From: Solea solea
Taxonomy: Eukaryota; Chordata; Actinopteri; Pleuronectiformes; Soleidae
Assembly: GCF_958295425.1 (NCBI RefSeq)
Contig: NC_081134.1
Coordinates: forward strand, 1 to 64,000
Direction of reading: 5' to 3'
Length of the DNA: 64,000 nt
Part shown: positions 1 to 11,365 of the stretch, piece after piece
Layout: each line of letters opens with the position of its first letter
Position numbering within the stretch: the stretch's first letter is position 1
Notes under the pieces: model-generated
Told to the model about the DNA's origin: nothing
What the model saw: only the letters and a program-made list of their open reading frames with translations
Database searches by the model: none
Translations under genes and position numbers: made by a program

Positions 1-660
1 CCCCCTTACCCTAACCCTTACCCTTACCCTTACCCTAACCCCTTACCCTAACCCTTACCCTAACCCTTACCCTAACCCTAACCCTTACCCTAACCCTTAC
101 CCTTACCCTAACCCTAACCCTAACCCTAACCCTAACCCTTACCCTAACCCTAACCCTTACCCCTAACCCTAACCCTTACCCTAACCTTACCCTAACCCTT
201 ACCCTTACCCTAACCCTTTACCCTTACCCTTACCCTAACCCTTACCCCTTACCCTTACCCTAACCCTTACCCTAACCCTAACCCTAACCCTTACCCTTAC
301 CCTAACCCTTACCCTAACCCTAACCTTACCCTTACCCTAACCCTAACCCTACCCTAACCCTAACCCTAACCCTAACCTACCCTTACCCTAACCCTAACCC
401 TTACCCTTACCCTAACCCTTACCCTAACCCTAACCCTAACCCTAACCCTAACCCTTACCCTACCCTTACCCTAACCCTAACCCTAACCCTTACCCTAACC
501 CTTACCCTTACCCCTAACCCTAACCCTTACCCTAACCCTTACCCTAACCCTTACCCCTTACCCTAACCCTAACCCTAACCCTAACCCTACCCTTACCCTA
601 ACCCTTACCCTAACCCTAACCCTTACCCTAACCCTAACCCTAACCCTTACCCTACCCTAA
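1..660. repeat. Degenerate telomeric tract (C-strand)
   Basis: Uninterrupted CCCTAA and CCCTTA hexamers with occasional 5- and 7-mers (CCCTA, CCCCTAA). The complementary G-strand is a TTAGGG/TAAGGG mix whose 3' end points out of the window, as expected at a left chromosome end. It is not a pure CCCTAA run, so this is proximal variant-rich telomere or subtelomere rather than the terminal cap. It stops in ACCCTACCCTAA and passes straight into satellite at GGGAGAAGG. The last ~200 bp nearly repeat the tract before array 2, so the variant pattern was copied rather than made independently. Confidence 0.95.
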
Positions 661-775
661 GGGAGAAGGAGAGGAGGTGAAAGCCTTAATTGATCACAAG
701 CTGTTGTGCCCGCCCTGCATCCAGAGGGGCGTGTTTAGAGGGAGTACTTAAGGAGCTGCATCTCAGCCTCCAGCC

Positions 776-833
776 TGTGGGTCCTCGCCTGAGGAAGGGC
801 AATTCAGCCCGAAACGTCGCGACAGGGCCCACA
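776..833 (+). other. Hammerhead-ribozyme-like stem-loop in each satellite unit
   Basis: Outer helix: 776-785 (TGTGGGTCCT) pairs with 824-833 (AGGGCCCACA), ten pairs with one U-G wobble. Inner CGC (786-788) pairs with GCG (819-821), leaving AC bulged. The junction reads CTGAGGA (789-795), an extra A (796), a GGGC/GCCC stem with a six-base loop (797-810), then GAAA (811-814) and CGTC. This is the order of a type I hammerhead: CUGANGA, helix II, GAAA, NUH. Helix III is essentially missing, and the extra A is not canonical, so activity is uncertain. The element recurs every 1,120 bp and has a counterpart in the PLE leader at 54014-54050. Confidence 0.55.
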
Positions 834-1000
834 TATGAGCTCGTTTATTATTTTAGTTTGTTATTTTTGGGGAATCAAAATAATTTGACACTGGGGAATT
901 CAAAAATATGCAATAAACACAATACAGTGTTATTGACAATAATAAAAATACGTAGTACTCACCTTATACCCACTATACTTACCTGGGAAAATCCTGGAAA

Positions 1001-1129
1001 TACTTACCTGGGACAATTTGGAACCTAAAAGGGAATAAAAATGTACTTACCTGGGACAATCTGGAACCTAAAAGAGAATAAGAATGTACTTACCTGGGAC
1101 AATTCGGAACCTAAAAGAGAACAAAAATG
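1001..1129. repeat. Three 43-bp sub-repeats inside the satellite unit
   Basis: Copies at 1001-1043, 1044-1086 and 1087-1129 start TACTTACCTGGGACAAT and end in AATG, with a few substitutions. A shortened fourth copy precedes them (about 976-1000). The minus strand of each reads CCCAGGTAAGTA, a perfect consensus 5' splice site. Equivalently, the plus strand matches the first bases of U1 snRNA. The telomere-to-satellite junction of arrays 3-6 lies at the start of the second copy. Confidence 0.9.
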
Positions 1130-1421
1130 ACATCACTATTACGTATAAGGCCAATCCTTGGCTACGTAATATTCTCGTAGGGGGTAATGACTGTTTTTCG
1201 GAGTGCTGGGCAGTGCCAAGGGGCGCACCCAGACGTGGCGGACTCCGGGAAGGGACGGTGTCGTTGAGAGTGCACTGACTCCTCCCTCTGGGGGGGATGT
1301 CCTCTTTTCCCCAAACCTTACCCGCCAGGTCACGCACCGTACCCGCTGTGTTTCACAGATTGACTGGATCCGCCACTGAGGGCGTGCCCTGAGGCCTGCT
1401 TGGCACTCTGATCCTGGTCAT

Positions 1422-1550
1422 ATCCCTAACCCAAATTACTTATCCTAACCTTACCCTAATTGGATGCCCTGCCTAAACCTAAAACTCAATCCTAAACTAA
1501 TTTGGCCCCTTTCTAATCCAAACTTAACCCCAATCTATCCCACCCCCCTT
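1422..1550. repeat. Fossil telomere-like stretch within the satellite unit
   Basis: About 130 bp rich in decayed CCCTAA relatives on the same strand as the intact telomeric tracts: ATCCCTAACCC, TATCCTAACCTTACCCTAA, GCCTAAACCTAAAACTC, AATCCTAAACTAA, CTTAACCCC. The gradual decay suggests that an old telomeric run was captured in the ancestral unit before it was amplified. It recurs in every unit that extends this far. Confidence 0.6.
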
Positions 1551-4500
1551 AATTAAAATACCTAATAATCTGGATCCTGCCTGAAAACCGTCCTGAGCCC
1601 CATGAAGCCTCCTTCAGCCTCACCTGAACCCCATCGCCCCCCCCAAAGAGGAGAGTGAGGCCAATTAAAGGGGAAAGTAATAGGTGAAGGCAAAAAGAAG
1701 GACGATTGAAGGCAATATTGGAAAGGACGAAAGCAGAGGTCAAAGGTCAGAGGGCAAATTATGCCAGGGGGAGGAAGAAAGGGAGAAGGAGAGGAGGTGA
1801 AAGCCTTAATTGATCACAAGCTGTTGTGCCCGCCCTGCATCCAGAGGGGCGTGTTTAGAGGGAGTACTTAAGGAGCTGCATCTCAGCCTCCAGCCTGTGG
1901 GTCCTCGCCTGAGGAAGGGCAATTCAGCCCGAAACGTCGCGACAGGGCCCACATATGAGCTCGTTTATTATTTTAGTTTGTTATTTTTGGGGAATCAAAA
2001 TAATTTGACACTGGGGAATTCAAAAATATGCAATAAACACAATACAGTGTTATTGACAATAATAAAAATACGTAGTACTCACCTTATACCCACTATACTT
2101 ACCTGGGAAAATCCTGGAAATACTTACCTGGGACAATTTGGAACCTAAAAGGGAATAAAAATGTACTTACCTGGGACAATCTGGAACCTAAAAGAGAATA
2201 AGAATGTACTTACCTGGGACAATTCGGAACCTAAAAGAGAACAAAAATGACATCACTATTACGTATAAGGCCAATCCTTGGCTACGTAATATTCTCGTAG
2301 GGGGTAATGACTGTTTTTCGGAGTGCTGGGCAGTGCCAAGGGGCGCACCCAGACGTGGCGGACTCCGGGAAGGGACGGTGTCGTTGAGAGTGCACTGACT
2401 CCTCCCTCTGGGGGGGATGTCCTCTTTTCCCCAAACCTTACCCGCCAGGTCACGCACCGTACCCGCTGTGTTTCACAGATTGACTGGATCCGCCACTGAG
2501 GGCGTGCCCTGAGGCCTGCTTGGCACTCTGATCCTGGTCATATCCCTAACCCAAATTACTTATCCTAACCTTACCCTAATTGGATGCCCTGCCTAAACCT
2601 AAAACTCAATCCTAAACTAATTTGGCCCCTTTCTAATCCAAACTTAACCCCAATCTATCCCACCCCCCTTAATTAAAATACCTAATAATCTGGATCCTGC
2701 CTGAAAACCGTCCTGAGCCCCATGAAGCCTCCTTCAGCCTCACCTGAACCCCATCGCCCCCCCCAAAGAGGAGAGTGAGGCCAATTAAAGGGGAAAGTAA
2801 TAGGTGAAGGCAAAAAGAAGGACGATTGAAGGCAATATTGGAAAGGACGAAAGCAGAGGTCAAAGGTCAGAGGGCAAATTATGCCAGGGGGAGGAAGAAA
2901 GGGAGAAGGAGAGGAGGTGAAAGCCTTAATTGATCACAAGCTGTTGTGCCCGCCCTGCATCCAGAGGGGCGTGTTTAGAGGGAGTACTTAAGGAGCTGCA
3001 TCTCAGCCTCCAGCCTGTGGGTCCTCGCCTGAGGAAGGGCAATTCAGCCCGAAACGTCGCGACAGGGCCCACATATGAGCTCGTTTATTATTTTAGTTTG
3101 TTATTTTTGGGGAATCAAAATAATTTGACACTGGGGAATTCAAAAATATGCAATAAACACAATACAGTGTTATTGACAATAATAAAAATACGTAGTACTC
3201 ACCTTATACCCACTATACTTACCTGGGAAAATCCTGGAAATACTTACCTGGGACAATTTGGAACCTAAAAGGGAATAAAAATGTACTTACCTGGGACAAT
3301 CTGGAACCTAAAAGAGAATAAGAATGTACTTACCTGGGACAATTCGGAACCTAAAAGAGAACAAAAATGACATCACTATTACGTATAAGGCCAATCCTTG
3401 GCTACGTAATATTCTCGTAGGGGGTAATGACTGTTTTTCGGAGTGCTGGGCAGTGCCAAGGGGCGCACCCAGACGTGGCGGACTCCGGGAAGGGACGGTG
3501 TCGTTGAGAGTGCACTGACTCCTCCCTCTGGGGGGGATGTCCTCTTTTCCCCAAACCTTACCCGCCAGGTCACGCACCGTACCCGCTGTGTTTCACAGAT
3601 TGACTGGATCCGCCACTGAGGGCGTGCCCTGAGGCCTGCTTGGCACTCTGATCCTGGTCATATCCCTAACCCAAATTACTTATCCTAACCTTACCCTAAT
3701 TGGATGCCCTGCCTAAACCTAAAACTCAATCCTAAACTAATTTGGCCCCTTTCTAATCCAAACTTAACCCCAATCTATCCCACCCCCCTTAATTAAAATA
3801 CCTAATAATCTGGATCCTGCCTGAAAACCGTCCTGAGCCCCATGAAGCCTCCTTCAGCCTCACCTGAACCCCATCGCCCCCCCCAAAGAGGAGAGTGAGG
3901 CCAATTAAAGGGGAAAGTAATAGGTGAAGGCAAAAAGAAGGACGATTGAAGGCAATATTGGAAAGGACGAAAGCAGAGGTCAAAGGTCAGAGGGCAAATT
4001 ATGCCAGGGGGAGGAAGAAAGGGAGAAGGAGAGGAGGTGAAAGCCTTAATTGATCACAAGCTGTTGTGCCCGCCCTGCATCCAGAGGGGCGTGTTTAGAG
4101 GGAGTACTTAAGGAGCTGCATCTCAGCCTCCAGCCTGTGGGTCCTCGCCTGAGGAAGGGCAATTCAGCCCGAAACGTCGCGACAGGGCCCACATATGAGC
4201 TCGTTTATTATTTTAGTTTGTTTTTTTTGGGGAATCAAAATAATTTGACACTGGGGAATTCAAAAATATGCAATAAACACAATACAGTGTTATTGACAAT
4301 AATAAAAATACGTAGTACTCACCTTATACCCACTATACTTACCTGGGAAAATCCTGGAAATACTTACCTGGGACAATTTGGAACCTAAAAGGGAATAAAA
4401 ATGTACTTACCTGGGACAATCTGGAACCTAAAAGAGAATAAGAATGTACTTACCTGGGACAATTCGGAACCTAAAAGAGAACAAAAATGACATCACTATT

Positions 4501-4683
4501 ACGTATAAGGCCAATCCTTGGCTACGTAATATTCTCGTAGGGGGTAATGACTGTTTTTCGGAGTGCTGGGCAGTGCCAAGGGGCGCACCCAGACGTGGCG
4601 GACTCCGGGAAGGGACGGTGTCGTTGAGAGTGCACTGACTCCTCCCTCTGGGGGGGATGTCCTCTTTTCCCCAAACCTTACCC

Positions 4684-4903
4684 TTACCCTACCCTATGAC
4701 CGCAAAATGGTGGTTTTCATCCCTATACCTTACCCTAACCCTAACCCTACCCTTACCCTAACCCGAACCCCAACCCTAACCCTAACCCTGACGGCAAGAT
4801 TCAATTTTGTCTAGACCTTACCCTTACCCTTACCCCTTACCCTAACCCTTACCCCTTACCCTAACCCTAACCCTAACCCTACCCTAACCCTAACCCTAAC
4901 CCT
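4684..4903. repeat. Junction segment J, copy 1 (220 bp)
   Basis: Telomere-like sequence holding two islands. 4696-4729 is a 34-bp copy of the right end of spacer U (ATGACCGCAAAATGG through CCCTATACC). 4790-4819 is GACGGCAAGATTC through CTAGACCTT, which is also present once at 53188-53218 beside the PLE. All six J copies are 220 bp long and follow the same last satellite base, so the block was duplicated as a whole. Confidence 0.85.
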
Positions 4904-5339
4904 CTGCCCGGGAACGTTTGGGAGACTCGAAAACTAGTCCATTGGAAAGCCCGTGGCCACATTAGGGGGGGGGGACAAAAATTCAAGTCAATCCGAAAAA
5001 GTCAGATTTTGACGGTTTTTGGGAAATAACTCAAAAACTACACGTTTGGTCATGGGGTGTTTTAGGCTGGCTAAGTGCGGCTCCTCGAGACGCATCGTTA
5101 GACACCTAGCTCGGCTTTCTAGCACCTTCCTAACTCGAGATAAGTTCAGAATGACCGAAGAATTTTCGGTCATTTTTCCATATCTCGGCTTCCTTTTGTC
5201 CCACAATCACGGGGGTTTCACCAGGGGCTCCGGGGGGTGCCTAAATGGGGGGGCGGACGTTGGTTTGGAGTCGATCCCACCTTCCGTTCAAAAGTTATTC
5301 CCGGAATGACCGCAAAATGGTGGTTTTCATCCCTATACC
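4904..5339. repeat. Spacer segment U, copy 1 (about 436 bp)
   Basis: Non-telomeric sequence between J and the next telomeric tract. It contains a run of nine or ten G, a perfect 10-bp inverted repeat AATGACCGAA/TTCGGTCATT (5150-5159 and 5165-5174) and a terminal CATCCCTATACC that runs directly into telomeric repeats. Several TTTT-CATAACTC-like modules about 130-150 bp apart suggest an old divergent tandem repeat. Frames of up to 96 codons are open on both strands but match no protein I recognise. Confidence 0.85.
5150..5174. repeat. Perfect 10-bp inverted repeat in U
   Basis: AATGACCGAA and TTCGGTCATT are separated by the loop GAATT. The hairpin is kept in every U copy, including the divergent third one. 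No function is known. With short flanks it does not look like a transposon end. Confidence 0.7.
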
Positions 5340-6002
5340 TTACCCTAACCCTTACCCCTAACCCTTACCCTAACCCTAACCCTTACCCTAACCCTAACCC
5401 TAACCCTAACCCTAACCCTAACCCTAACCCTAACCCTAACCCTTACCCTAACCCTAACCCTTACCCTTACCCCTAACCCTTACCCTAACCCTAACCCTAA
5501 CCCCTAACCCTAACCCTAACCCTAACCCTTACCCTTACCCTAACCCTTACCCTAACCCTAACCCTAACCCTAACCCTTACCCTTACCCTAACCCTTACCC
5601 TAACCCTTACCCTAACCCTAACCCTAACCCTTACCCTTACCCTAACCCTTACCCTAACCCTAACCCTTACCCTTACCCTAACCCTAACCCTACCCTAACC
5701 CTAACCCTAACCCTAACCCTACCCTTACCCTAACCCTAACCCTTACCCTTACCCTAACCCTTACCCTAACCCTAACCCTAACCCTAACCCTAACCCTTAC
5801 CCTTACCCTTACCCTAACCCTAACCCTAACCCTTACCCTAACCCTTACCCTTACCCCTAACCCTAACCCTTACCCTAACCCTTACCCTAACCCTTACCCT
5901 TACCCTAACCCTAACCCTAACCCTAACCCTACCCTTACCCTAACCCTTACCCTAACCCTAACCCTTACCCTAACCCTAACCCTAACCCTTACCCTACCCT
6001 AA
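5340..6002. repeat. Interstitial telomeric tract (663 bp)
   Basis: CCCTAA/CCCTTA mixture in the same orientation as the tract at 1-660, with a nearly identical order of variants over its last few hundred bases and the same exit into satellite (CCCTACCCTAA then GGGAGAAGG). Confidence 0.95.
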
Positions 6003-9000
6003 GGGAGAAGGAGAGGAGGTGAAAGCCTTAATTGATCACAAGCTGTTGTGCCCGCCCTGCATCCAGAGGGGCGTGTTTAGAGGGAGTACTTAAGGAGCTG
6101 CATCTCAGCCTCCAGCCTGTGGGTCCTCGCCTGAGGAAGGGCAATTCAGCCCGAAACGTCGCGACAGGGCCCACATATGAGCTCGTTTATTATTTTAGTT
6201 TGTTATTTTTGGGGAATCAAAATAATTTGACACTGGGGAATTCAAAAATATGCAATAAACACAATACAGTGTTATTGACAATAATAAAAATACGTAGTAC
6301 TCACCTTATACCCACTATACTTACCTGGGAAAATCCTGGAAATACTTACCTGGGACAATTTGGAACCTAAAAGGGAATAAAAATGTACTTACCTGGGACA
6401 ATCTGGAACCTAAAAGAGAATAAGAATGTACTTACCTGGGACAATTCGGAACCTAAAAGAGAACAAAAATGACATCACTATTACGTATAAGGCCAATCCT
6501 TGGCTACGTAATATTCTCGTAGGGGGTAATGACTGTTTTTCGGAGTGCTGGGCAGTGCCAAGGGGCGCACCCAGACGTGGCGGACTCCGGGAAGGGACGG
6601 TGTCGTTGAGAGTGCACTGACTCCTCCCTCTGGGGGGGATGTCCTCTTTTCCCCAAACCTTACCCGCCAGGTCACGCACCGTACCCGCTGTGTTTCACAG
6701 ATTGACTGGATCCGCCACTGAGGGCGTGCCCTGAGGCCTGCTTGGCACTCTGATCCTGGTCATATCCCTAACCCAAATTACTTATCCTAACCTTACCCTA
6801 ATTGGATGCCCTGCCTAAACCTAAAACTCAATCCTAAACTAATTTGGCCCCTTTCTAATCCAAACTTAACCCCAATCTATCCCACCCCCCTTAATTAAAA
6901 TACCTAATAATCTGGATCCTGCCTGAAAACCGTCCTGAGCCCCATGAAGCCTCCTTCAGCCTCACCTGAACCCCATCGCCCCCCCCAAAGAGGAGAGTGA
7001 GGCCAATTAAAGGGGAAAGTAATAGGTGAAGGCAAAAAGAAGGACGATTGAAGGCAATATTGGAAAGGACGAAAGCAGAGGTCAAAGGTCAGAGGGCAAA
7101 TTATGCCAGGGGGAGGAAGAAAGGGAGAAGGAGAGGAGGTGAAAGCCTTAATTGATCACAAGCTGTTGTGCCCGCCCTGCATCCAGAGGGGCGTGTTTAG
7201 AGGGAGTACTTAAGGAGCTGCATCTCAGCCTCCAGCCTGTGGGTCCTCGCCTGAGGAAGGGCAATTCAGCCCGAAACGTCGCGACAGGGCCCACATATGA
7301 GCTCGTTTATTATTTTAGTTTGTTATTTTTGGGGAATCAAAATAATTTGACACTGGGGAATTCAAAAATATGCAATAAACACAATACAGTGTTATTGACA
7401 ATAATAAAAATACGTAGTACTCACCTTATACCCACTATACTTACCTGGGAAAATCCTGGAAATACTTACCTGGGACAATTTGGAACCTAAAAGGGAATAA
7501 AAATGTACTTACCTGGGACAATCTGGAACCTAAAAGAGAATAAGAATGTACTTACCTGGGACAATTCGGAACCTAAAAGAGAACAAAAATGACATCACTA
7601 TTACGTATAAGGCCAATCCTTGGCTACGTAATATTCTCGTAGGGGGTAATGACTGTTTTTCGGAGTGCTGGGCAGTGCCAAGGGGCGCACCCAGACGTGG
7701 CGGACTCCGGGAAGGGACGGTGTCGTTGAGAGTGCACTGACTCCTCCCTCTGGGGGGGATGTCCTCTTTTCCCCAAACCTTACCCGCCAGGTCACGCACC
7801 GTACCCGCTGTGTTTCACAGATTGACTGGATCCGCCACTGAGGGCGTGCCCTGAGGCCTGCTTGGCACTCTGATCCTGGTCATATCCCTAACCCAAATTA
7901 CTTATCCTAACCTTACCCTAATTGGATGCCCTGCCTAAACCTAAAACTCAATCCTAAACTAATTTGGCCCCTTTCTAATCCAAACTTAACCCCAATCTAT
8001 CCCACCCCCCTTAATTAAAATACCTAATAATCTGGATCCTGCCTGAAAACCGTCCTGAGCCCCATGAAGCCTCCTTCAGCCTCACCTGAACCCCATCGCC
8101 CCCCCCAAAGAGGAGAGTGAGGCCAATTAAAGGGGAAAGTAATAGGTGAAGGCAAAAAGAAGGACGATTGAAGGCAATATTGGAAAGGACGAAAGCAGAG
8201 GTCAAAGGTCAGAGGGCAAATTATGCCAGGGGGAGGAAGAAAGGGAGAAGGAGAGGAGGTGAAAGCCTTAATTGATCACAAGCTGTTGTGCCCGCCCTGC
8301 ATCCAGAGGGGCGTGTTTAGAGGGAGTACTTAAGGAGCTGCATCTCAGCCTCCAGCCTGTGGGTCCTCGCCTGAGGAAGGGCAATTCAGCCCGAAACGTC
8401 GCGACAGGGCCCACATATGAGCTCGTTTATTATTTTAGTTTGTTATTTTTGGGGAATCAAAATAATTTGACACTGGGGAATTCAAAAATATGCAATAAAC
8501 ACAATACAGTGTTATTGACAATAATAAAAATACGTAGTACTCACCTTATACCCACTATACTTACCTGGGAAAATCCTGGAAATACTTACCTGGGACAATT
8601 TGGAACCTAAAAGGGAATAAAAATGTACTTACCTGGGACAATCTGGAACCTAAAAGAGAATAAGAATGTACTTACCTGGGACAATTCGGAACCTAAAAGA
8701 GAACAAAAATGACATCACTATTACGTATAAGGCCAATCCTTGGCTACGTAATATTCTCGTAGGGGGTAATGACTGTTTTTCGGAGTGCTGGGCAGTGCCA
8801 AGGGGCGCACCCAGACGTGGCGGACTCCGGGAAGGGACGGTGTCGTTGAGAGTGCACTGACTCCTCCCTCTGGGGGGGATGTCCTCTTTTCCCCAAACCT
8901 TACCCGCCAGGTCACGCACCGTACCCGCTGTGTTTCACAGATTGACTGGATCCGCCACTGAGGGCGTGCCCTGAGGCCTGCTTGGCACTCTGATCCTGGT

Positions 9001-11145
9001 CATATCCCTAACCCAAATTACTTATCCTAACCTTACCCTAATTGGATGCCCTGCCTAAACCTAAAACTCAATCCTAAACTAATTTGGCCCCTTTCTAATC
9101 CAAACTTAACCCCAATCTATCCCACCCCCCTTAATTAAAATACCTAATAATCTGGATCCTGCCTGAAAACCGTCCTGAGCCCCATGAAGCCTCCTTCAGC
9201 CTCACCTGAACCCCATCGCCCCCCCCAAAGAGGAGAGTGAGGCCAATTAAAGGGGAAAGTAATAGGTGAAGGCAAAAAGAAGGACGATTGAAGGCAATAT
9301 TGGAAAGGACGAAAGCAGAGGTCAAAGGTCAGAGGGCAAATTATGCCAGGGGGAGGAAGAAAGGGAGAAGGAGAGGAGGTGAAAGCCTTAATTGATCACA
9401 AGCTGTTGTGCCCGCCCTGCATCCAGAGGGGCGTGTTTAGAGGGAGTACTTAAGGAGCTGCATCTCAGCCTCCAGCCTGTGGGTCCTCGCCTGAGGAAGG
9501 GCAATTCAGCCCGAAACGTCGCGACAGGGCCCACATATGAGCTCGTTTATTATTTTAGTTTGTTTTTTTTGGGGAATCAAAATAATTTGACACTGGGGAA
9601 TTCAAAAATATGCAATAAACACAATACAGTGTTATTGACAATAATAAAAATACGTAGTACTCACCTTATACCCACTATACTTACCTGGGAAAATCCTGGA
9701 AATACTTACCTGGGACAATTTGGAACCTAAAAGGGAATAAAAATGTACTTACCTGGGACAATCTGGAACCTAAAAGAGAATAAGAATGTACTTACCTGGG
9801 ACAATTCGGAACCTAAAAGAGAACAAAAATGACATCACTATTACGTATAAGGCCAATCCTTGGCTACGTAATATTCTCGTAGGGGGTAATGACTGTTTTT
9901 CGGAGTGCTGGGCAGTGCCAAGGGGCGCACCCAGACGTGGCGGACTCCGGGAAGGGACGGTGTCGTTGAGAGTGCACTGACTCCTCCCTCTGGGGGGGAT
10001 GTCCTCTTTTCCCCAAACCTTACCCGCCAGGTCACGCACCGTACCCGCTGTGTTTCACAGATTGACTGGATCCGCCACTGAGGGCGTGCCCTGAGGCCTG
10101 CTTGGCACTCTGATCCTGGTCATATCCCTAACCCAAATTACTTATCCTAACCTTACCCTAATTGGATGCCCTGCCTAAACCTAAAACTCAATCCTAAACT
10201 AATTTGGCCCCTTTCTAATCCAAACTTAACCCCAATCTATCCCACCCCCCTTAATTAAAATACCTAATAATCTGGATCCTGCCTGAAAACCGTCCTGAGC
10301 CCCATGAAGCCTCCTTCAGCCTCACCTGAACCCCATCGCCCCCCCCAAAGAGGAGAGTGAGGCCAATTAAAGGGGAAAGTAATAGGTGAAGGCAAAAAGA
10401 AGGACGATTGAAGGCAATATTGGAAAGGACGAAAGCAGAGGTCAAAGGTCAGAGGGCAAATTATGCCAGGGGGAGGAAGAAAGGGAGAAGGAGAGGAGGT
10501 GAAAGCCTTAATTGATCACAAGCTGTTGTGCCCGCCCTGCATCCAGAGGGGCGTGTTTAGAGGGAGTACTTAAGGAGCTGCATCTCAGCCTCCAGCCTGT
10601 GGGTCCTCGCCTGAGGAAGGGCAATTCAGCCCGAAACGTCGCGACAGGGCCCACATATGAGCTCGTTTATTATTTTAGTTTGTTTTTTTTGGGGAATCAA
10701 AATAATTTGACACTGGGGAATTCAAAAATATGCAATAAACACAATACAGTGTTATTGACAATAATAAAAATACGTAGTACTCACCTTATACCCACTATAC
10801 TTACCTGGGAAAATCCTGGAAATACTTACCTGGGACAATTTGGAACCTAAAAGGGAATAAAAATGTACTTACCTGGGACAATCTGGAACCTAAAAGAGAA
10901 TAAGAATGTACTTACCTGGGACAATTCGGAACCTAAAAGAGAACAAAAATGACATCACTATTACGTATAAGGCCAATCCTTGGCTACGTAATATTCTCGT
11001 AGGGGGTAATGACTGTTTTTCGGAGTGCTGGGCAGTGCCAAGGGGCGCACCCAGACGTGGCGGACTCCGGGAAGGGACGGTGTCGTTGAGAGTGCACTGA
11101 CTCCTCCCTCTGGGGGGGATGTCCTCTTTTCCCCAAACCTTACCC
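6003..11145. repeat. 1,120-bp satellite, array 2 (about 4.6 units)
   Basis: Five hammerhead-region landmarks in 1,120-bp register (6032, 7152, 8272, 9392, 10512). Start and end points are those of array 1, so it is longer by exactly one unit (5,143 versus 4,023 bp). The last two units carry the T-run variant. Confidence 0.95.
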
Positions 11146-11365
11146 TTACCCTACCCTATGACCGCAAAATGGTGGTTTTCATCCCTATACCTTACCCTAA
11201 CCCTAACCCTACCCTTACCCTAACCCGAACCCCAACCCTAACCCTAACCCTGACGGCAAGATTCAATTTTGTCTAGACCTTACCCTTACCCTTACCCCTT
11301 ACCCTAACCCTTACCCCTTACCCTAACCCTAACCCTAACCCTACCCTAACCCTAACCCTAACCCT
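11146..11365. repeat. Junction segment J, copy 2
   Basis: Same 220-bp composite as copy 1, with both islands present. Confidence 0.85.

Larger units (their letters stand above)
661..4683. repeat. 1,120-bp subtelomeric satellite, array 1 (about 3.6 units)
   Basis: Tandem 1,120-bp units in perfect register: the same landmark is at 690, 1810, 2930 and 4050. Landmarks in the first unit are a purine-rich start (661-700), a hammerhead-like stem-loop (776-833), an AT-rich stretch with AATAAA (about 840-960), 43-bp sub-repeats (1001-1129), TGCACTGACTCCTC (about 1271), a decayed telomere-like stretch (about 1422-1550) and a GA-rich end. The short ORFs of 64-112 codons overlap on both strands and are the same in every unit only because the units are near-identical; none resembles a protein. 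The visible polymorphism is TTATTTTT versus TTTTTTTT, and the last unit carries the T form. The array ends at CCAAACCTTACCC, where telomere-like sequence takes over. I infer derivation from a Penelope-like element. Confidence 0.95.

Noticed and set aside
776..833. A proven active hammerhead ribozyme
   Set aside because: Helix III is missing and an extra A follows CUGAGGA. I keep it only as hammerhead-like.
976..1129. U1 snRNA gene or pseudogene
   Set aside because: Only the first 12 bases match. No later stem-loops, Sm site or snRNA promoter follow, so a splice-site-like sub-repeat is the better reading.
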